Shown: positions 16,001 through 26,008 of the stretch, one piece after another
How positions within the stretch are numbered: position 1 is the stretch's first letter
Layout: every line of letters starts with the position of its first letter
Assembly: GCF_001625305.1 (NCBI RefSeq)
Contig: NW_017803976.1
Span: 636,287 to 700,286, forward strand
From: Branchiostoma belcheri
Taxonomy: Eukaryota; Chordata; Leptocardii; Amphioxiformes; Branchiostomatidae
Length of the DNA: 64,000 nt
Direction: 5' to 3'
Made by a program: the position numbers and the translations under genes
Notes under the pieces: generated by a model
What the model was told of the DNA's origin: nothing
Seen by the model: the letters and a program-made list of their open reading frames with translations, nothing else
Database searches by the model: none

Positions 16001-19000
16001 TGTATCTGCCATCCACTTCCCGGCGTGGCAACAGACATCTTTGCCCATTTTCGGCATGGTGACCATTGTCAGAAGGCAACAAAATTTCTTTTTTTTTTTC
16101 AAAATCAGCCAAAAATCAATGCGCGCGCTGATGTCATCCATAAACCTTACTTGCTGTGGCCTTAGTTGTTTCAACATCCTAGGCACGTCGAGGACACTGA
16201 CAGGAAGTTAGGCCAAAGGTCGCAGAAGGTCCAAGAAAAAGTTATCTCATTTCCTGTTTTCAATCCTTCATTGAGCATATTTCAGAAAAAAAGGGCAACG
16301 TCCTGTTCGATCAACGTTTACAAACCTCGTAGCTGCAGTTCAACACCCTTTTGTACGTATACTTACATCGATTGTTTGGCCATTCTGTTTGTTTGTTTTT
16401 TATTCCAACATCACGACGACACACTTAAGTTTTTTCAACTTACACTAATGCCGCCACCAACACAGGGGACAAATACATGACAGGACAATACTCATTTACA
16501 CCTGAGTGAAGTGAGGAAAATTGTGTAAAGTGCCTTTCCCAAGGGCACAAGATCGATGGCATGTCAGGACTCGATCTCGGGACCTCTAGGTTCCGAGTCG
16601 CGCACTCTGCCGCTACGCCACACGACCCCACCGTTCTGTTTCTTACATAAGTTGCGCGGATGTTTATTTTTTCCACTAAAGCTCCCCCAAAAGGCTTGTG
16701 TGACTGACGCTATTTACACATAAAGAAATCCAGAGACTTAAAATCTCAAAGTCCAAGATTACACTTGGCATAGTGGTACCCAAACATTTTATGGTTGCGC
16801 TTGGTACCGGTCAGGCGACAGGTACATGTAGCTTATCAGAGATCGTGTGAGCGACCCCTTATCACCATGGTAAGGCAGCGTCAACTTCGTTTCCTGGGAC
16901 ATGCACTTAGAATGCCTGTGGGGGAACCATGCCGAACATATGCCCTGTATGTACCGACGCACGGCAAAAGGCGCCCAGGGCGCCAGCGACTCGACTACCT
17001 GGGCTACGTCCGGAACCTGTTGGGGGACACCGAGGGTGACCTGCGGCCAGAGGACATTGCCAACCTGGCGGCGGATCGACGGTCGTGGGGAAGACTTGTG
17101 GTCGACTGCTCCGCAGCCGGACGATAATGATGATCAGAGATCGATTGTGTACAAACATTTTACAGTATACAAAACAAAAAACAAGCAGTCTGGAATCTGA
17201 TTACGTATCCCAATTTGCTTGTTTATCTCTTGTCGCTCGCCTTGTTAGTAAACAAGTGATAATGACAAGACAAATGAAGCTTTGCTGATGTTTAATTTAC
17301 AGACCTGTAATCTCTAAGTAACGAGAGATCTAGCTGTTGGCCAAGGAAACTTTGGCATATGTGCAGGCTTATGTAATGACTTCGTTGCCTGGAAACGGAA
17401 AAATGGCGGTGTTGATTGGCTAAGCTAACATAACTTGAAGTGACTAGTCATGGATGTTTGAGCCATTTTGTTTTACTTGGTCAACACTGACTAATATACG
17501 AGTAAGTGCAAAATAGATAAAGAGATGACGAACGTATGCAAGGAACAAACTAATACAATGTAACAATGTGGCTTTGAAATGGCAAGAAAGGACATCATCC
17601 AATTGTGATATATGTATGTTTAATTGTACACATTAGAGATAAATTGTAAAGCGTTTGGTTGTTGTGATAAAATTTTGCGCAAGGGACAAGATTTTGCAAC
17701 TTTAAGAATAATGGGCTGTCTCCAAGTAAATGAGAGATTAAACCGTTAGGGTGTCCTCAAAAAGTGCGACAAATTAGTTTAGGGTGTGTCCTAGGACCCC
17801 GCCCGGAAAGTTGCCTATACCCTGGAATCCAAAACTCGTTTTCCGGGCCGCAAAAGCCCTTCGCCCGCTGGTGTAAATTACCGCTAGTACTAGTTCTAGG
17901 GCCGGACAAACCCCTCGGGCTCAACTCCCCCGTAGCGGTACTATTTAGATAGGCGGGCGAAGGGCTCTTGGCTGCCGAAGGAAAACGGCTAACGGCCCGA
18001 TACTAGTTTGGCACCCAGGGTAAGTTGCCTAAGGAGAGTTGATCGTTCAGTGTTGTAAATATACGAGGGACTGATTCATTGTGTATTTCCTGACATTTTC
18101 CACGTTTTATTGTCTTTGCAGGAATATTTTCCCTGACAATCTTGCAGCAGCAACATTCCAGCAGGTAAGAATGTTTCCCAAAATAGATCCTTCAAAGGAC
18201 GTCTTCTAATTACATCCGCCACAGCTTGGGCCGTCTCAAGACTTTCTCACGGAAATTACTTTCGTCCTTACAATTATAAATCTCTTGGCTTTGTAAACAA
18301 GCCGTTTATGTTGAAATATTTCAACATCTGGTATACTGGACCTATACCCTTATGGCACACACCCTTCTTTGAAAAGAGGCCATATATTTTACCATGGCTT
18401 CATTGTTGATTTCTGATAAGGGTTAGCAAAAAGTTGGTCAACATTAATAAATTACGTAGCCAATCTTTAACTACCTTTATAAACCCATCGAAGAAACTTT
18501 TGTTGTGTTACGCCTCCTTTGCAACTGGGTGAATACCTTTGAGCGGCCAAAACTGGATTTGTATGGCCTATATAATATTAATAATTGGAGTATGTTCTCA
18601 TGATGTGAAAGTGTTATTTTGAAAGACAGGAAAAGATGCAAAACGTACAAAGTACATTTCTTTATCAATAAAGTTCGTTTGGTCAGTGGAAAGACTGTAC
18701 GCTTGACTTTTTTTAATTACTGGTCCGAGCTTTTGTTAGCCTGACTAAAGCGGCTGTATACACAGGCTAAGCTTTTGTTAACTACCGTCTTTAAAAGAGG
18801 ACATAACCAAATTTACAGAGATCAAATTTTCAGCGACGTCCACTGTCGCCTTCATCAGGATAATTAATGACCAATCACTTTACAACGAAGATTACGTTGT
18901 GAAGTGATGAAGGCGACAGTGGTCGCTGAAAATTTGATCTCTGTAAATTGTGTGTTGGAATAAGGTTCAACGTTTTACTATGATTACTACCAACACAGAT

Positions 19001-22000
19001 GAACTTTCGTGATGACCAAATTTCGGTAACCTCCAGTAGCCGTGTACAAACAGTGTTCTTTGCACGTGCTTCACCTTAACATGACCCCCGAAATTTGACT
19101 TAACTCTTTGTACCCATTAAACTGTACTGTAGTAACCCTCCCATGTTGTTTGTAGAAGTGGGCGTTGTTGACATGGGGTTCGATCGTACCTGACTCAGTA
19201 CTTAACGTCATTGCAATTTTCTGACACAGCAAACATTATATTGACACCAGCACACATATTTGTCAATTACTTAGCAGTTTTGTGCATATAAAAGTACAAT
19301 TTTTCTAAGATTCGCTATTGCTATCGTGATTTATCAGTCACTGCACATACCCGTCTCCAGTAGCTAATAAACTGGTAGAATTTGACAAAATGTTCTTGAG
19401 TCTGTATGTATGGTTGGCATTTATCAACCGTGGCATTTATCACTGTCAAGTAAACGTGGTTGATAACAGTTTAACCTTAGGACTTGTGATTATGTAAAAA
19501 AAATCTTTTCAATTGTGTTCAACAGTTATGAATTGAGATTTTAGATTTCATGGTATTTGTTTCTTATATTAGAGTTGTTAAACAAAAATCATTTCTTCTC
19601 AGTTTCAAACAGTGCTGAAAGAGGTCATACCGGAAGACGGCAATGGCACGGCCGGAAACGACACCATGTTCAACGACACCATGTTGAACTTGACAGAACC
19701 CGCCAAGGTTTACGTTACCGAGGTAAATCATCTACCAGAACATTTTAAACATTTTACTCAGTGTCCTGTTGGTACATTCTAAGTTAAAATAAGACCCCCC
19801 CCCCCCACGAAGCCCATTTTTGGCCTTGACAATGCCCATCACTAAGACAACCTGCCTTCCAAAAATCGTGAACCACGAACCATGCCTTCAAACTTTATCG
19901 TGCATAATCTGCAAAACAGTGCCAAAACGATTTCATAGCCTTCTGTCGAAGGCAATGAAACCAAAATGACATCTTTTCTTCACTCACGGAGTTACGAAAG
20001 ATTACAAAATGGCAGGAAAGAATGGCACCAAGTACCGTATGATGACAACTCTTGGACAAAACTCAAGCTAAAGCTAAATTCAAGCTATTTCGTTCCCACC
20101 AAAGAACCTCAGCTCTAAACTACACATTCGTTGTTGTCCTTCCCCCTGCCAACATTTCCGACAACTTTAAACAACTTCGTTGTGCCACCGTTTACTCAAG
20201 GCAGCTGAATGGTGCACCGGATAGGAGGATGCCAGTCCCTGAATATAAACAAGGTCATGTAAATTTGATAATTTTGGAGGGAACCGACTCACTATCTTAT
20301 ACTTTCTACATGATATTAAACAGAAACGAGGAAAGAATTTGGAAGTTCACGACAGACCATAGCCTGGCTTGTCTCCTCAAATACGAGCAGTACAAAATGG
20401 ACGTCACCCCTGATACGTAAATGTTTACTTGTGCGATAAAGGCTAAGAGGAGGAAACGTGTTAATGGTTGTCCTGTCAGAAATATCTGTCTAAGTGAGTT
20501 GGAAACGCTAAGAGTTATCACAAATTCAACCAGGAAGTCCATTTAGCTTTGACCTCAAGGCTCAAATGGAAAAACTGTGTGATAACTGAAGAGGAGGGTT
20601 GAACTAATTTTCGAAGTGGGTTGCCCCCCTCCCACATTTCTTGGAAGGCTGGGTGAAACTCTGACCTCTGACTCCCTTGCGTGCCATTCAAGGTTGTAAC
20701 TACAGAGTGCCCTTGACATGCCCTTGACATTGAGCAGATATGGCGGCAGATAGTGCCATGATCTTGACCACCATGACCACCTGTCTCCTGCCCTTTTTGT
20801 CACCCCTTCCCCCTAAAAACGTTTGGCATTTTTGCGGCGAATTTAACGGTTAACATAGAAAGTAATGAACACAGTGTGGTGAGATGTGACACTGTCGTAC
20901 TACTGTTATTCAACACGGCATCTTAGAGCCGAAAAGACATGGCTTATATGTCACAACGTAACGTTAATGTTTGTGTTCCAAAGTTAGCATGGCCTACATG
21001 TATATCTCGTATACATAATATATAACCGGTATGCATCTGCACTGCCAAGCCTTTAAAAATAGGCACAACATAAGAACAGTACAACACAAGAATTCGAAGC
21101 TATGAATGTATCGTGAAATTCTGTTTCAAAAAACTTTCCGTTTTTGCCTTTTTTCATTCTTGGTATGAGATCATCTTCAGTCGACTATTGAGTTAGGTTT
21201 ACAAACTTAACTTGCTCATTGAGCGCCCACTCATTGTTATCGTTACATATTTGTTGCATCAGATTTCTGCTGATGGAGCGTGCACAAAGGTCATATGACT
21301 AGTGTAAACTGTTATGTAATCCATCACGATAACCGCCCCACACACACACAGGACGGCACCAAGGAAGGCATGAACGTGCTCGGCCTGGTGGCCTACTCCA
21401 TCGCACTCGGGGTCATCCTGAGCACCATGGGCGAGGCCGGCCGACCTCTCATCAACTTCTTCAACTCGCTCAACGACGCCACCATGCGGCTGGTCTGGGT
21501 AGTGATGTGGTACGTTTCTAGTCTTCAAGCAGGCTTCAGCTTATTTTTGAGCGCCTTTCTAGGCTTTTTATTGGGCTTTCTTGTTTTGTACTGGTGTCTT
21601 TTTTTTTTGCTAACCAAACTTAATAGTCGCGCGGATACATCCTGACCAAAAGGTCTACTTGGAGATTAGTTACTTTCGATCGCGAAAGATTCAGTGTTCT
21701 CCTGTGTTTGATTCGTTCACTTTTGCAAAATCCTATTCTGTTTTAGTCTTGAGTCAATGTACGCCGTCATATTGGCTTGTGAGATCATAGATCGGCCACC
21801 TTGAAACATACGACCCATTTCGACCAATCATAGAGCGTCTCAGTAAAACCAATCAGATTGGAGGTACTCGTACGTTATGAAAATGCACGGGGAACCTATT
21901 TTATGGAATGGATATGCATATGGCTTATGTATGAGTTCCTGAATTTTCTGTTCTGCACCGTGTTACACTGACTCCAGGTACTCACCTATCGGCATCACGT

Positions 22001-24957
22001 TCTTGATCGCTGGGAAGATTATTGAGATGTATGACGACCTGAGTGCCCTGGCTGGAGCACTGGGCCTGTACACTATTACTGTGCTGGTGGGGCTTGCTAT
22101 ACACGGTACGTAACACTACTGTTGTTGTTCCTATATACTGTTGTATATCTGTATCGGTATAGCCGGTACAACCGCCCTTCGGCGTAACACACCAGCTTCG
22201 CAGGCACGCGGCGCGGCGGCAGCTAGCTATATCACACCGAACGACTTGTTACACTTAATCTTTGCACATTTGATTGCAGGAGTTGTTTAAAGCTTTCTAG
22301 TGATGATGCCCCAACTGTGCTTGGTGGCAACGAGTTCCAGTCTACGATAGTTCTGGGGAAATACGAGTTTTTGAATACCTCAATTCTTGGTTGATAACTC
22401 TGATATTTGAAGGCATGACTGTACATGTTTCTTGTTCTTTTCTGGGCTGGTATCAGATACTTAGTGATTGGTTTATTAGTATAAATCATACATGGACGAT
22501 GTAAATATAGAATACAACACGGGGTATTCCGTATCGCCCGAGGTATCGGCCCGACGATCCGACTCGCGGGAGGGCCGGGACCGATTATTAGTATAAATCA
22601 TACATGGACAATGTAAATATAGAATACAACACGGGGTATTCCGTATCGCCCGAGGTATCGGCCCGACCGCTGGTCGGATCGCCCGACGGCCGCAGGCCGG
22701 AGGGCGATCCGACTCGCGGGAGGGCCGGGACCGAGGGCGATGCGGAATACCCCGTGTTGTATTCTATATGTAGTACCCTGTACACCAAACTTTATAAATG
22801 TATACTTCGTTCTAAAGTCCGTAACCTCAATGTTGCAGGTCTTATCATCTTACCGCTCCTGTATTTCGTCTTTGTACGGAAGAATCCGTTTGTCTTCATC
22901 GCTGGTCTTGTGCAGGCCCTTCTCACCGCTGTAGGAACGTCTTCAAGGTGTGTGGCGTGTCTTGAAGAAACAATACTTGAAGTTGTAGTTTGAACACCTC
23001 TGGCATACCTGGAAAGGACATAGTGAAATCCATTGTGTGTTGACGTTTAGTTGTGGCTTGTGAGATTTTTAGTTAACGTTATTGCCGCTTTTAATTTTTT
23101 TATACATTGAAACCGATGAATGAATGGCTTCTATCCTAAAATTCTAAGACGTAGACTGTGTATGCTGAACTTGTTTAAGTCGTTGTTATGTTTCTACACA
23201 GCTCTGCCACACTGCCAGTGACATTCAAGTGTCTGGAGGACAACAACGGCATCGATCCCAGAGTAACTCGCTTCGTTTTGCCGATCGGGGCGACCATCAA
23301 CATGGACGGAACAGCGCTGTACGAGGCCGTGGCTGTTATCTTCATTGCGCAGGTCAACGGCACCCCTCTGGACGTGGGTGGTATCATTGTTGTCAGGTGG
23401 GAGGCTGTTGTTGTAGCTGTCCTTGGTGCTGAATCATACCCGTTTAACACAAAAAATGCACAGAAAAGTGCAATATTGCTGTGGAACAATCTACCATATC
23501 ATGTTAAAACACTGAGTAACCTACTCAGGTTCACAAAAGCTATCGTAAACAGTGTTACATGAACCTCAACCTCTAGTTTTTAATTTGTAAATATCAATTT
23601 GTGTGTTCATTTCTTGATATTTTGATGTATTCATGTTTTTTTTAACGTATTCACTGTTTTTTCACTGTAATTTCCATGTATGTGATTATGTAATTTTAAT
23701 GTTTGAGCCTTGGAAGACTAGCCCTGTAGAGCTAAAAGGCTTCGAAATAAATGAAATGCACGACCACAATGTTTAACTTTATTCTTTATGTAGAAACCTT
23801 TCTAAACGTGCATCCTATTGACGAATCCATGGTAAGAAAGATTACGATTTTGAATTTATGACTCCATAAGCTGATTCTATCCGTGTAATGACGCCATGTT
23901 TCTGTGACGTCATGTAGCGTGACAGCTACCGTGGCTGCCATTGGTGCAGCAGCCGTCCCCCAGGCGGGGCTCATCACCATGGTGATCGTACTCTCGGCAG
24001 TCGGGCTGCCTGCAGATGATGTCACTCTCATCATCGCCGTTGATTGGTTCCTGTAAGGGTCTTTTTTATCGTTGTGACATTGAGCTACCACACCTATGAC
24101 AACAGACGTTCACACGTTGTGCCAACTTCATTATTCAAGTAGATGTTACAATTCAACTTAGCAAAGGTATTCTGTTGCTTTGCTTTGCTTAGTTCGTTCA
24201 TTCTCTCATGCCAAGCCCGTCGCCTGTTTATATATATATATAAAGCAAAGGTCCTGTCCTGTTGAGATTGATACTTTTCGTTGCGCTAGCCAGCCTTCCG
24301 CCAATAAGATATCTCCTGTTTTGTAGAAAAAGTTACCACTGTAATACCAGTCGATCAAGTTGTCGTTCTGAGTAGTTGCAACAGAATCATACTTTAATAT
24401 CGAGAAATTGTGTTTGTTGAACACTCAAAAGATAGGACAACAGTGTAAAAAATGTAGCAGACTTGGTGTTTATACTTGACTTAATCATAATGATGAAAGT
24501 GACAACAGTTCCTGTTTTTGTCAAGAATGTCTAAAGTAAAACTAACAAAAGTAAAATTATCAGCCAACTACCATCAAGGTGATACAGTTTTAATGATGCA
24601 AGTAGAGGGTAGACTTTTCTACCTTTTACTCCATTAAAACAATATCTTCAAGCTCATTCATTGCAACTTTGCATACACAAACAAAGCGAAAGGCCAGCTT
24701 TTTCAAAAGCATTTCTTGTTTATCTTTCATTCCGTTTCAGGGACCGGTTCAGAACCATGATCAACGTTCTGGGCGACTCCATAGGGGCGGGGATCGTGGC
24801 CCACTCGGTCCGGAACGAGCTCCCGGATGAGGTGGATGACGTGGAGATGGGGACAGTCACCCAGCCGGCCGACAGGAAGAACAGACGGTCCACCGCCTCG
24901 GACGGACACGAGAACCGCGCTCTGGAGGACGAGAGATCATTTGAAACTGCCATGTAG
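6734..24957 (+). CDS. SLC1A3-like: Excitatory amino acid transporter (SLC1 family)
   Basis: Ten coding exons join in frame to 536 codons plus stop: 6734-7083, 15542-15697, 18122-18164, 19603-19722, 21352-21509, 21978-22105, 22839-22947, 23202-23396, 23918-24052, 24741-24957. The start ATG at 6734 has a good context (AACCATGG). The length is normal for a human EAAT (about 540 aa). The family takes up glutamate and aspartate across the plasma membrane with Na+ and H+ cotransport and K+ countertransport. Visible hallmarks are the hairpin-1 GTSSSSATLP (res 351-360), NMDGT in TM7 (388-392), hairpin-2 [10 protein letters not shown] (428-437) and TM8 [12 protein letters not shown] (466-477). Asp466 and Arg469 correspond to the acidic-substrate residues Asp476 and Arg479 of human EAAT1, so glutamate/aspartate is favoured over neutral amino acids. 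The C-terminus ETAM is a class I PDZ ligand resembling ETKM of EAAT1. TM8 wording is also close to EAAT3/5, so the exact paralogue is uncertain. Confidence 0.95.
7885..8057. mobile_element. Foldback element with 9-bp target duplication
   Basis: This 173-bp element begins TAGCCTCTACCAGGCACCGC and ends in its inverse. The perfect part of the arms is about 40 bp. GACACGTAG at 7876-7884 is repeated at 8058-8066. It lies in EAAT intron 1. Confidence 0.85.
8729..9055 (+). repeat. Direct repeat pair inside EAAT intron 1
   Basis: The stretch beginning TTCTACGATCCACTGGAACC occurs near 8729-8793 and again near 8990-9055, differing by small indels. Between them lies the segment (8799-8985) that recurs at 13707-13882. 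Confidence 0.7.
8799..8985 (+). repeat. Segment duplicated at 13707-13882 (copy 1)
   Basis: The block beginning CTGACAGAGATGCGCTCAGA and ending GATGAGTTGATTGAT is found again about 4.9 kb downstream in the same orientation with few differences. Both copies are in EAAT intron 1. No coding potential is evident. Confidence 0.75.
10129..10411. mobile_element. Foldback element, 8-bp flanking duplication
   Basis: It begins TAGCCTGGTATCCAGTCTGA and ends TCAGACTGGATTCCAGGCTA, with a GC-rich interior. CTAGCAGT flanks both sides (10121-10128 and 10412-10419); the ninth base differs (G versus A or T depending on alignment). The next foldback element starts right after, at 10420. Confidence 0.72.
10420..11476. 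mobile_element. Foldback element interrupted by an insertion
   Basis: The left arm TAGCCTGGGTGCCATCCTAT (10420 onward) pairs with a right arm ending GGATTGCACCCAGGCTA at 11476. The arms match the intact element at 2351-2454. About 960 bp of other sequence lies between them. Part of the left arm has been lost, and no matching 9-mer flanks the pair. Confidence 0.65.
10447..11410 (-). mobile_element. Probable retroelement 3' fragment inside a foldback
   Basis: On the minus strand the insert ends with GAGCAATAAAGTTCATTC, a tail of the kind seen on CR1/L2-like LINEs. It also contains a GGA/GAA-rich run near 11320-11352 and a short hairpin at 11384-11405. No reverse transcriptase remnant was recognised. 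Confidence 0.4.
11513..13583 (+). repeat. Composite tandem repeat block
   Basis: The block opens with four tandem palindromic units (ACCTCCATGAAATGTGTCA, then TGGAGGT; period about 32 bp), then TCCG microsatellite. A roughly 1-kb unit then occurs twice (about 11645-12703 and 12702-13583), each copy ending in TTTCATGGAGGTATGAGATC. Inside copy 1 a 292-bp subunit starting at CTCGCGATCTGGACATG is tandemly doubled (11844 and 12136). Inside copy 2 a 146-bp portion is doubled (13026 and 13172). It lies in EAAT intron 1. Confidence 0.85.
13707..13882 (+). repeat. Segment duplicated from 8799-8985 (copy 2)
   Basis: It is the same ordered sequence as copy 1, with a shorter block in the middle where ATCTAGATCTACTAA is missing. 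Same strand, same intron. Confidence 0.75.
15763..16161 (+). mobile_element. Harbinger-like MITE, family H2 (399 bp)
   Basis: Ends begin GGCCACAGCAAGTAAATTTT and are mirrored at the right (TTGCTGTGGCC). TTA flanks both sides (15760-15762 and 16162-16164). It starts about 65 bp after the EAAT exon 2 donor. Confidence 0.85.
16465..16629 (-). mobile_element. tRNA-derived SINE
   Basis: Read on the minus strand it starts GGGGTCGTGTGGCGTAGCGG. It has an A-box-like TGGCGTAGCGGCAGAGTGC and a B-box-like GATCGAGTCC, the two internal pol III promoter elements of tRNA-type SINEs. The body then contains CCTTGGGAAAGGCACTTTAC, a module common in SINEs of marine animals. It does not fold into a full tRNA, so it is not called a tRNA gene. 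Confidence 0.7.
16795..17127 (+). pseudogene. LINE reverse transcriptase C-terminal remnant
   Basis: An open frame with [28 protein letters not shown] and [12 protein letters not shown] matches the typical C-terminal tail of non-LTR retrotransposon polyproteins (RFLGHVxRM, RRRGRPxxxW, ADRxxWR). The rest of the element is missing. It lies in EAAT intron 2. Confidence 0.7.
17384..17419. promoter_or_regulatory. X-box, YY1-like and CCAAT motif cluster
   Basis: GTTGCCTGGAAAC (17384-17396) fits the RFX X-box. AAAATGGCGG (17400-17409) fits a YY1-type site, and ATTGG (17415-17419) is an inverted CCAAT. The combination within 36 bp resembles a housekeeping or ciliary promoter, but it lies inside EAAT intron 2 with no exon recognised beside it. 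Confidence 0.3.
17818..18022. mobile_element. Foldback element with 9-bp target duplication
   Basis: This 205-bp element starts TACCCTGG and ends CCAGGGTA, a variant of the TAGCCTGG terminus. Its GC-rich arms share blocks such as AGCCCTTCGCCCGC and the inverse. AGTTGCCTA flanks it exactly (17809-17817 and 18023-18031). It lies in EAAT intron 2, just before exon 3. Confidence 0.82.
18737..18769. mobile_element. 33-bp element with 9-bp target duplication
   Basis: TAGCCTGACTAAAGC opens and ACACAGGCTA closes a 33-bp insert. AGCTTTTGT at 18728-18736 is repeated exactly at 18770-18778. Only 7 bp of the ends are inverted repeats. It lies in EAAT intron 3. Confidence 0.75.
18815..18952. repeat. Foldback, ~45-bp arms, different termini
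   Basis: TTACAGAGATCAAATTTTCA opens the left arm and its inverse closes the right arm near 18952. Both arms contain ACTGTCGCCTTCATCA. It lacks TAGCCT ends and has no evident target duplication, so it belongs to another family. Confidence 0.7.
19603..19722 (+). CDS. SLC1A3-like: EAAT exon 4: glycosylated extracellular loop
   Basis: This exon encodes residues 184-223, in the large extracellular loop region before TM4. It has four N-glycosylation sequons (NGT, NDT, NDT, NLT) at Asn197, 202, 207 and 212, exactly five residues apart. The exon is phase 0 at both ends. This loop is poorly conserved in the family, and local repeat expansion would explain the regular spacing. Confidence 0.9.
22232..22489 (-). 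pseudogene. CR1/L2-like LINE C-terminal remnant
   Basis: The minus-strand frame contains [17 protein letters not shown] and SLESFKQLL, the typical last segment of CR1/L2/RTE-like reverse transcriptase proteins (NSFFPRxIxxWNxLP). Nothing upstream of the tail is preserved. It lies in EAAT intron 6. Confidence 0.75.
22487..22775. repeat. GC-rich foldback plus deleted partial copy
   Basis: From about 22605 to 22775 a palindromic element runs from ATATAGAATACAACACGGGG to its inverse, with a GC-rich centre of CGATCCGAC and CCGGGACCG blocks. A second copy of its left side, missing the centre, lies at 22487-22590, so the unit has been tandemly duplicated and then trimmed. It lies in EAAT intron 6, ending 63 bp before exon 7. 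Confidence 0.75.
23202..23396 (+). CDS. SLC1A3-like: EAAT exon 8: hairpin 1 and TM7
   Basis: This exon encodes residues 355-419 plus part of 420. It carries SSATLP of hairpin 1 and the NMDGT sodium-site motif of TM7, followed by [13 protein letters not shown]. The donor is AG|GTGGGA, weaker than its neighbours. A LINE tail lies in the intron just downstream (about 23430-23757). Confidence 0.93.
23430..23757 (+). pseudogene. LINE C-terminal tail and 3' end
   Basis: [21 protein letters not shown] (partial frame near 23473-23535) matches the last residues of CR1/L2-like reverse transcriptases. It is followed by an untranslated tail ending in GAAATAAATGAAATG. It lies in EAAT intron 8. Confidence 0.6.
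23918..24052 (+). CDS. SLC1A3-like: EAAT exon 9: hairpin 2 and start of TM8
   Basis: This exon encodes residues 420-464 and part of 465. Hairpin 2 is the extracellular gate of the family. The sequence reads [10 protein letters not shown] where human EAAT1 has a Gly in place of the third Ala. The exon ends inside VDWFL of TM8. Confidence 0.93.
24741..24957 (+). CDS. SLC1A3-like: EAAT exon 10: TM8 and cytosolic tail
   Basis: This exon encodes residues 465-536. Asp466, Arg469, Thr470 and Asn473 hold the substrate and ion positions of TM8. The tail contains DDVEMG, resembling EAAT1 just after TM8, and ends ETAM before TAG at 24955-24957. A foldback element begins 12 nt after the stop, with its target duplication beginning 3 nt after. 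Confidence 0.95.
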
Positions 24958-24968
24958 ACAGCCAACAC

Positions 24969-25091
24969 TAGCCTGAGTGTCAGCCTTGTTAGCTTTCGTC
25001 CGCTACCCAAGATCCGCTCCTGGCCAACTTGTTGGCGGGGAGCGGATCTTGGGTAGCGAGACGAAAGCTAACAAGGCTGACACTCAGGCTA
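24969..25091. mobile_element. Foldback element at the EAAT stop codon
   Basis: TAGCCTGAGTGTCAGCCTTG opens the left arm and its inverse closes the right one. Arms of about 52 bp are nearly perfect around a loop of about 17 nt. AGCCAACAC flanks it at 24960-24968 and 25092-25100. The first copy of the target duplication begins 3 nt after the EAAT TAG, so a transcribed 3' UTR would open with this hairpin. Confidence 0.88.
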
Positions 25092-25737
25092 AGCCAACAC
25101 GGGATGACCGTTAGCCTCTGTATCAGGCGTCTTGGCAGGGCTTTCATGGGGCTTATTATGTGCTATTTACCTGATTGTATGTCAGTTCTGATTCTACCCG
25201 GTTTTGGGCATATATCTGTCAGTCTTTGTGAACGTAGGTTACAACCAGAACTGGCATACAATATGTGAACAGAAAAAAATAAGTCAGAACAGAAAAAAAA
25301 CAGAAAAGGAAAGGTTCTCAACAAAAGCCTGCTATGGAGGCTAATGAGTGGGGTCAGGGGTCATCTCCAAGTAGATGTTTGACGGGAAAGCCGTCAGGTC
25401 TTCCTTCATTTCTTTCCTGAAAATCTGTCGGGGTGGGAGGGGGGCTGTTGGAAAGCGGCATTTTCTCACCTTACATCTGTTTCTGGATTACGATATTGTA
25501 CGAGCCATATTAGAGATGAAGAATTGTAGTGCCCTTGACTCTTCTTGTGACTGCGTACAAGAAAAGTAGCTGTCTGTTTTACCTTACGTTTTGGGGGAGG
25601 CAAGCTGTTTAGGTTCCCTAAGGGTGTGTATGATGAAGTCCAATGTAACATATATAGAGTGACTTGTACAGTTGTGCCATGGGGGTCGTTGTACAGTTGA
25701 TGAGTGAGCTGCATGTAAGGAATATGAGATATTCTAA

Positions 25738-26008
25738 CTAGAGAATTAACATTTGCAAAGCAAATGCATAATGTTTTCCTTCGGACATTGTCTGCTCTGT
25801 TAATTCCTACTCATTCACATACATGTACTACTAATATGGTGACAGGAGCAGAGCAGACCATGAAATTGCAACATGATGTAACCCAACACCAGTCACCATG
25901 GTGACAGATGTCAACAAATCATGTGATTGGTCAGGTAATAGGTCACTGTTTGGAGAAGAAGAAGAAACTGAGCAAAAACAATATGTTTTCCTTCGGTAAA
26001 CATAATGA
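25738..26008 (+). repeat. Dispersed ~270-bp repeat, copy 1
   Basis: It starts near CTAGAGAATTAACATTTGC, contains GCAAATGCATAATGTTTTCC and AACACCAGTCACCATGGTGA, and ends CGGTAAACATAATGA. Colinear copies lie at 35773-36034 and 41979-42234. No coding sequence or clear inverted ends were found. Confidence 0.75.

Noticed and set aside
16540-16629. Possible tRNA gene
   Set aside because: A- and B-box-like motifs are present, but the sequence does not form a cloverleaf and is followed by a SINE body.
20052-20420. 122-codon plus-strand frame in EAAT intron 4
   Set aside because: It lacks an ATG at its start, has no recognisable domain and sits between well-defined exons.
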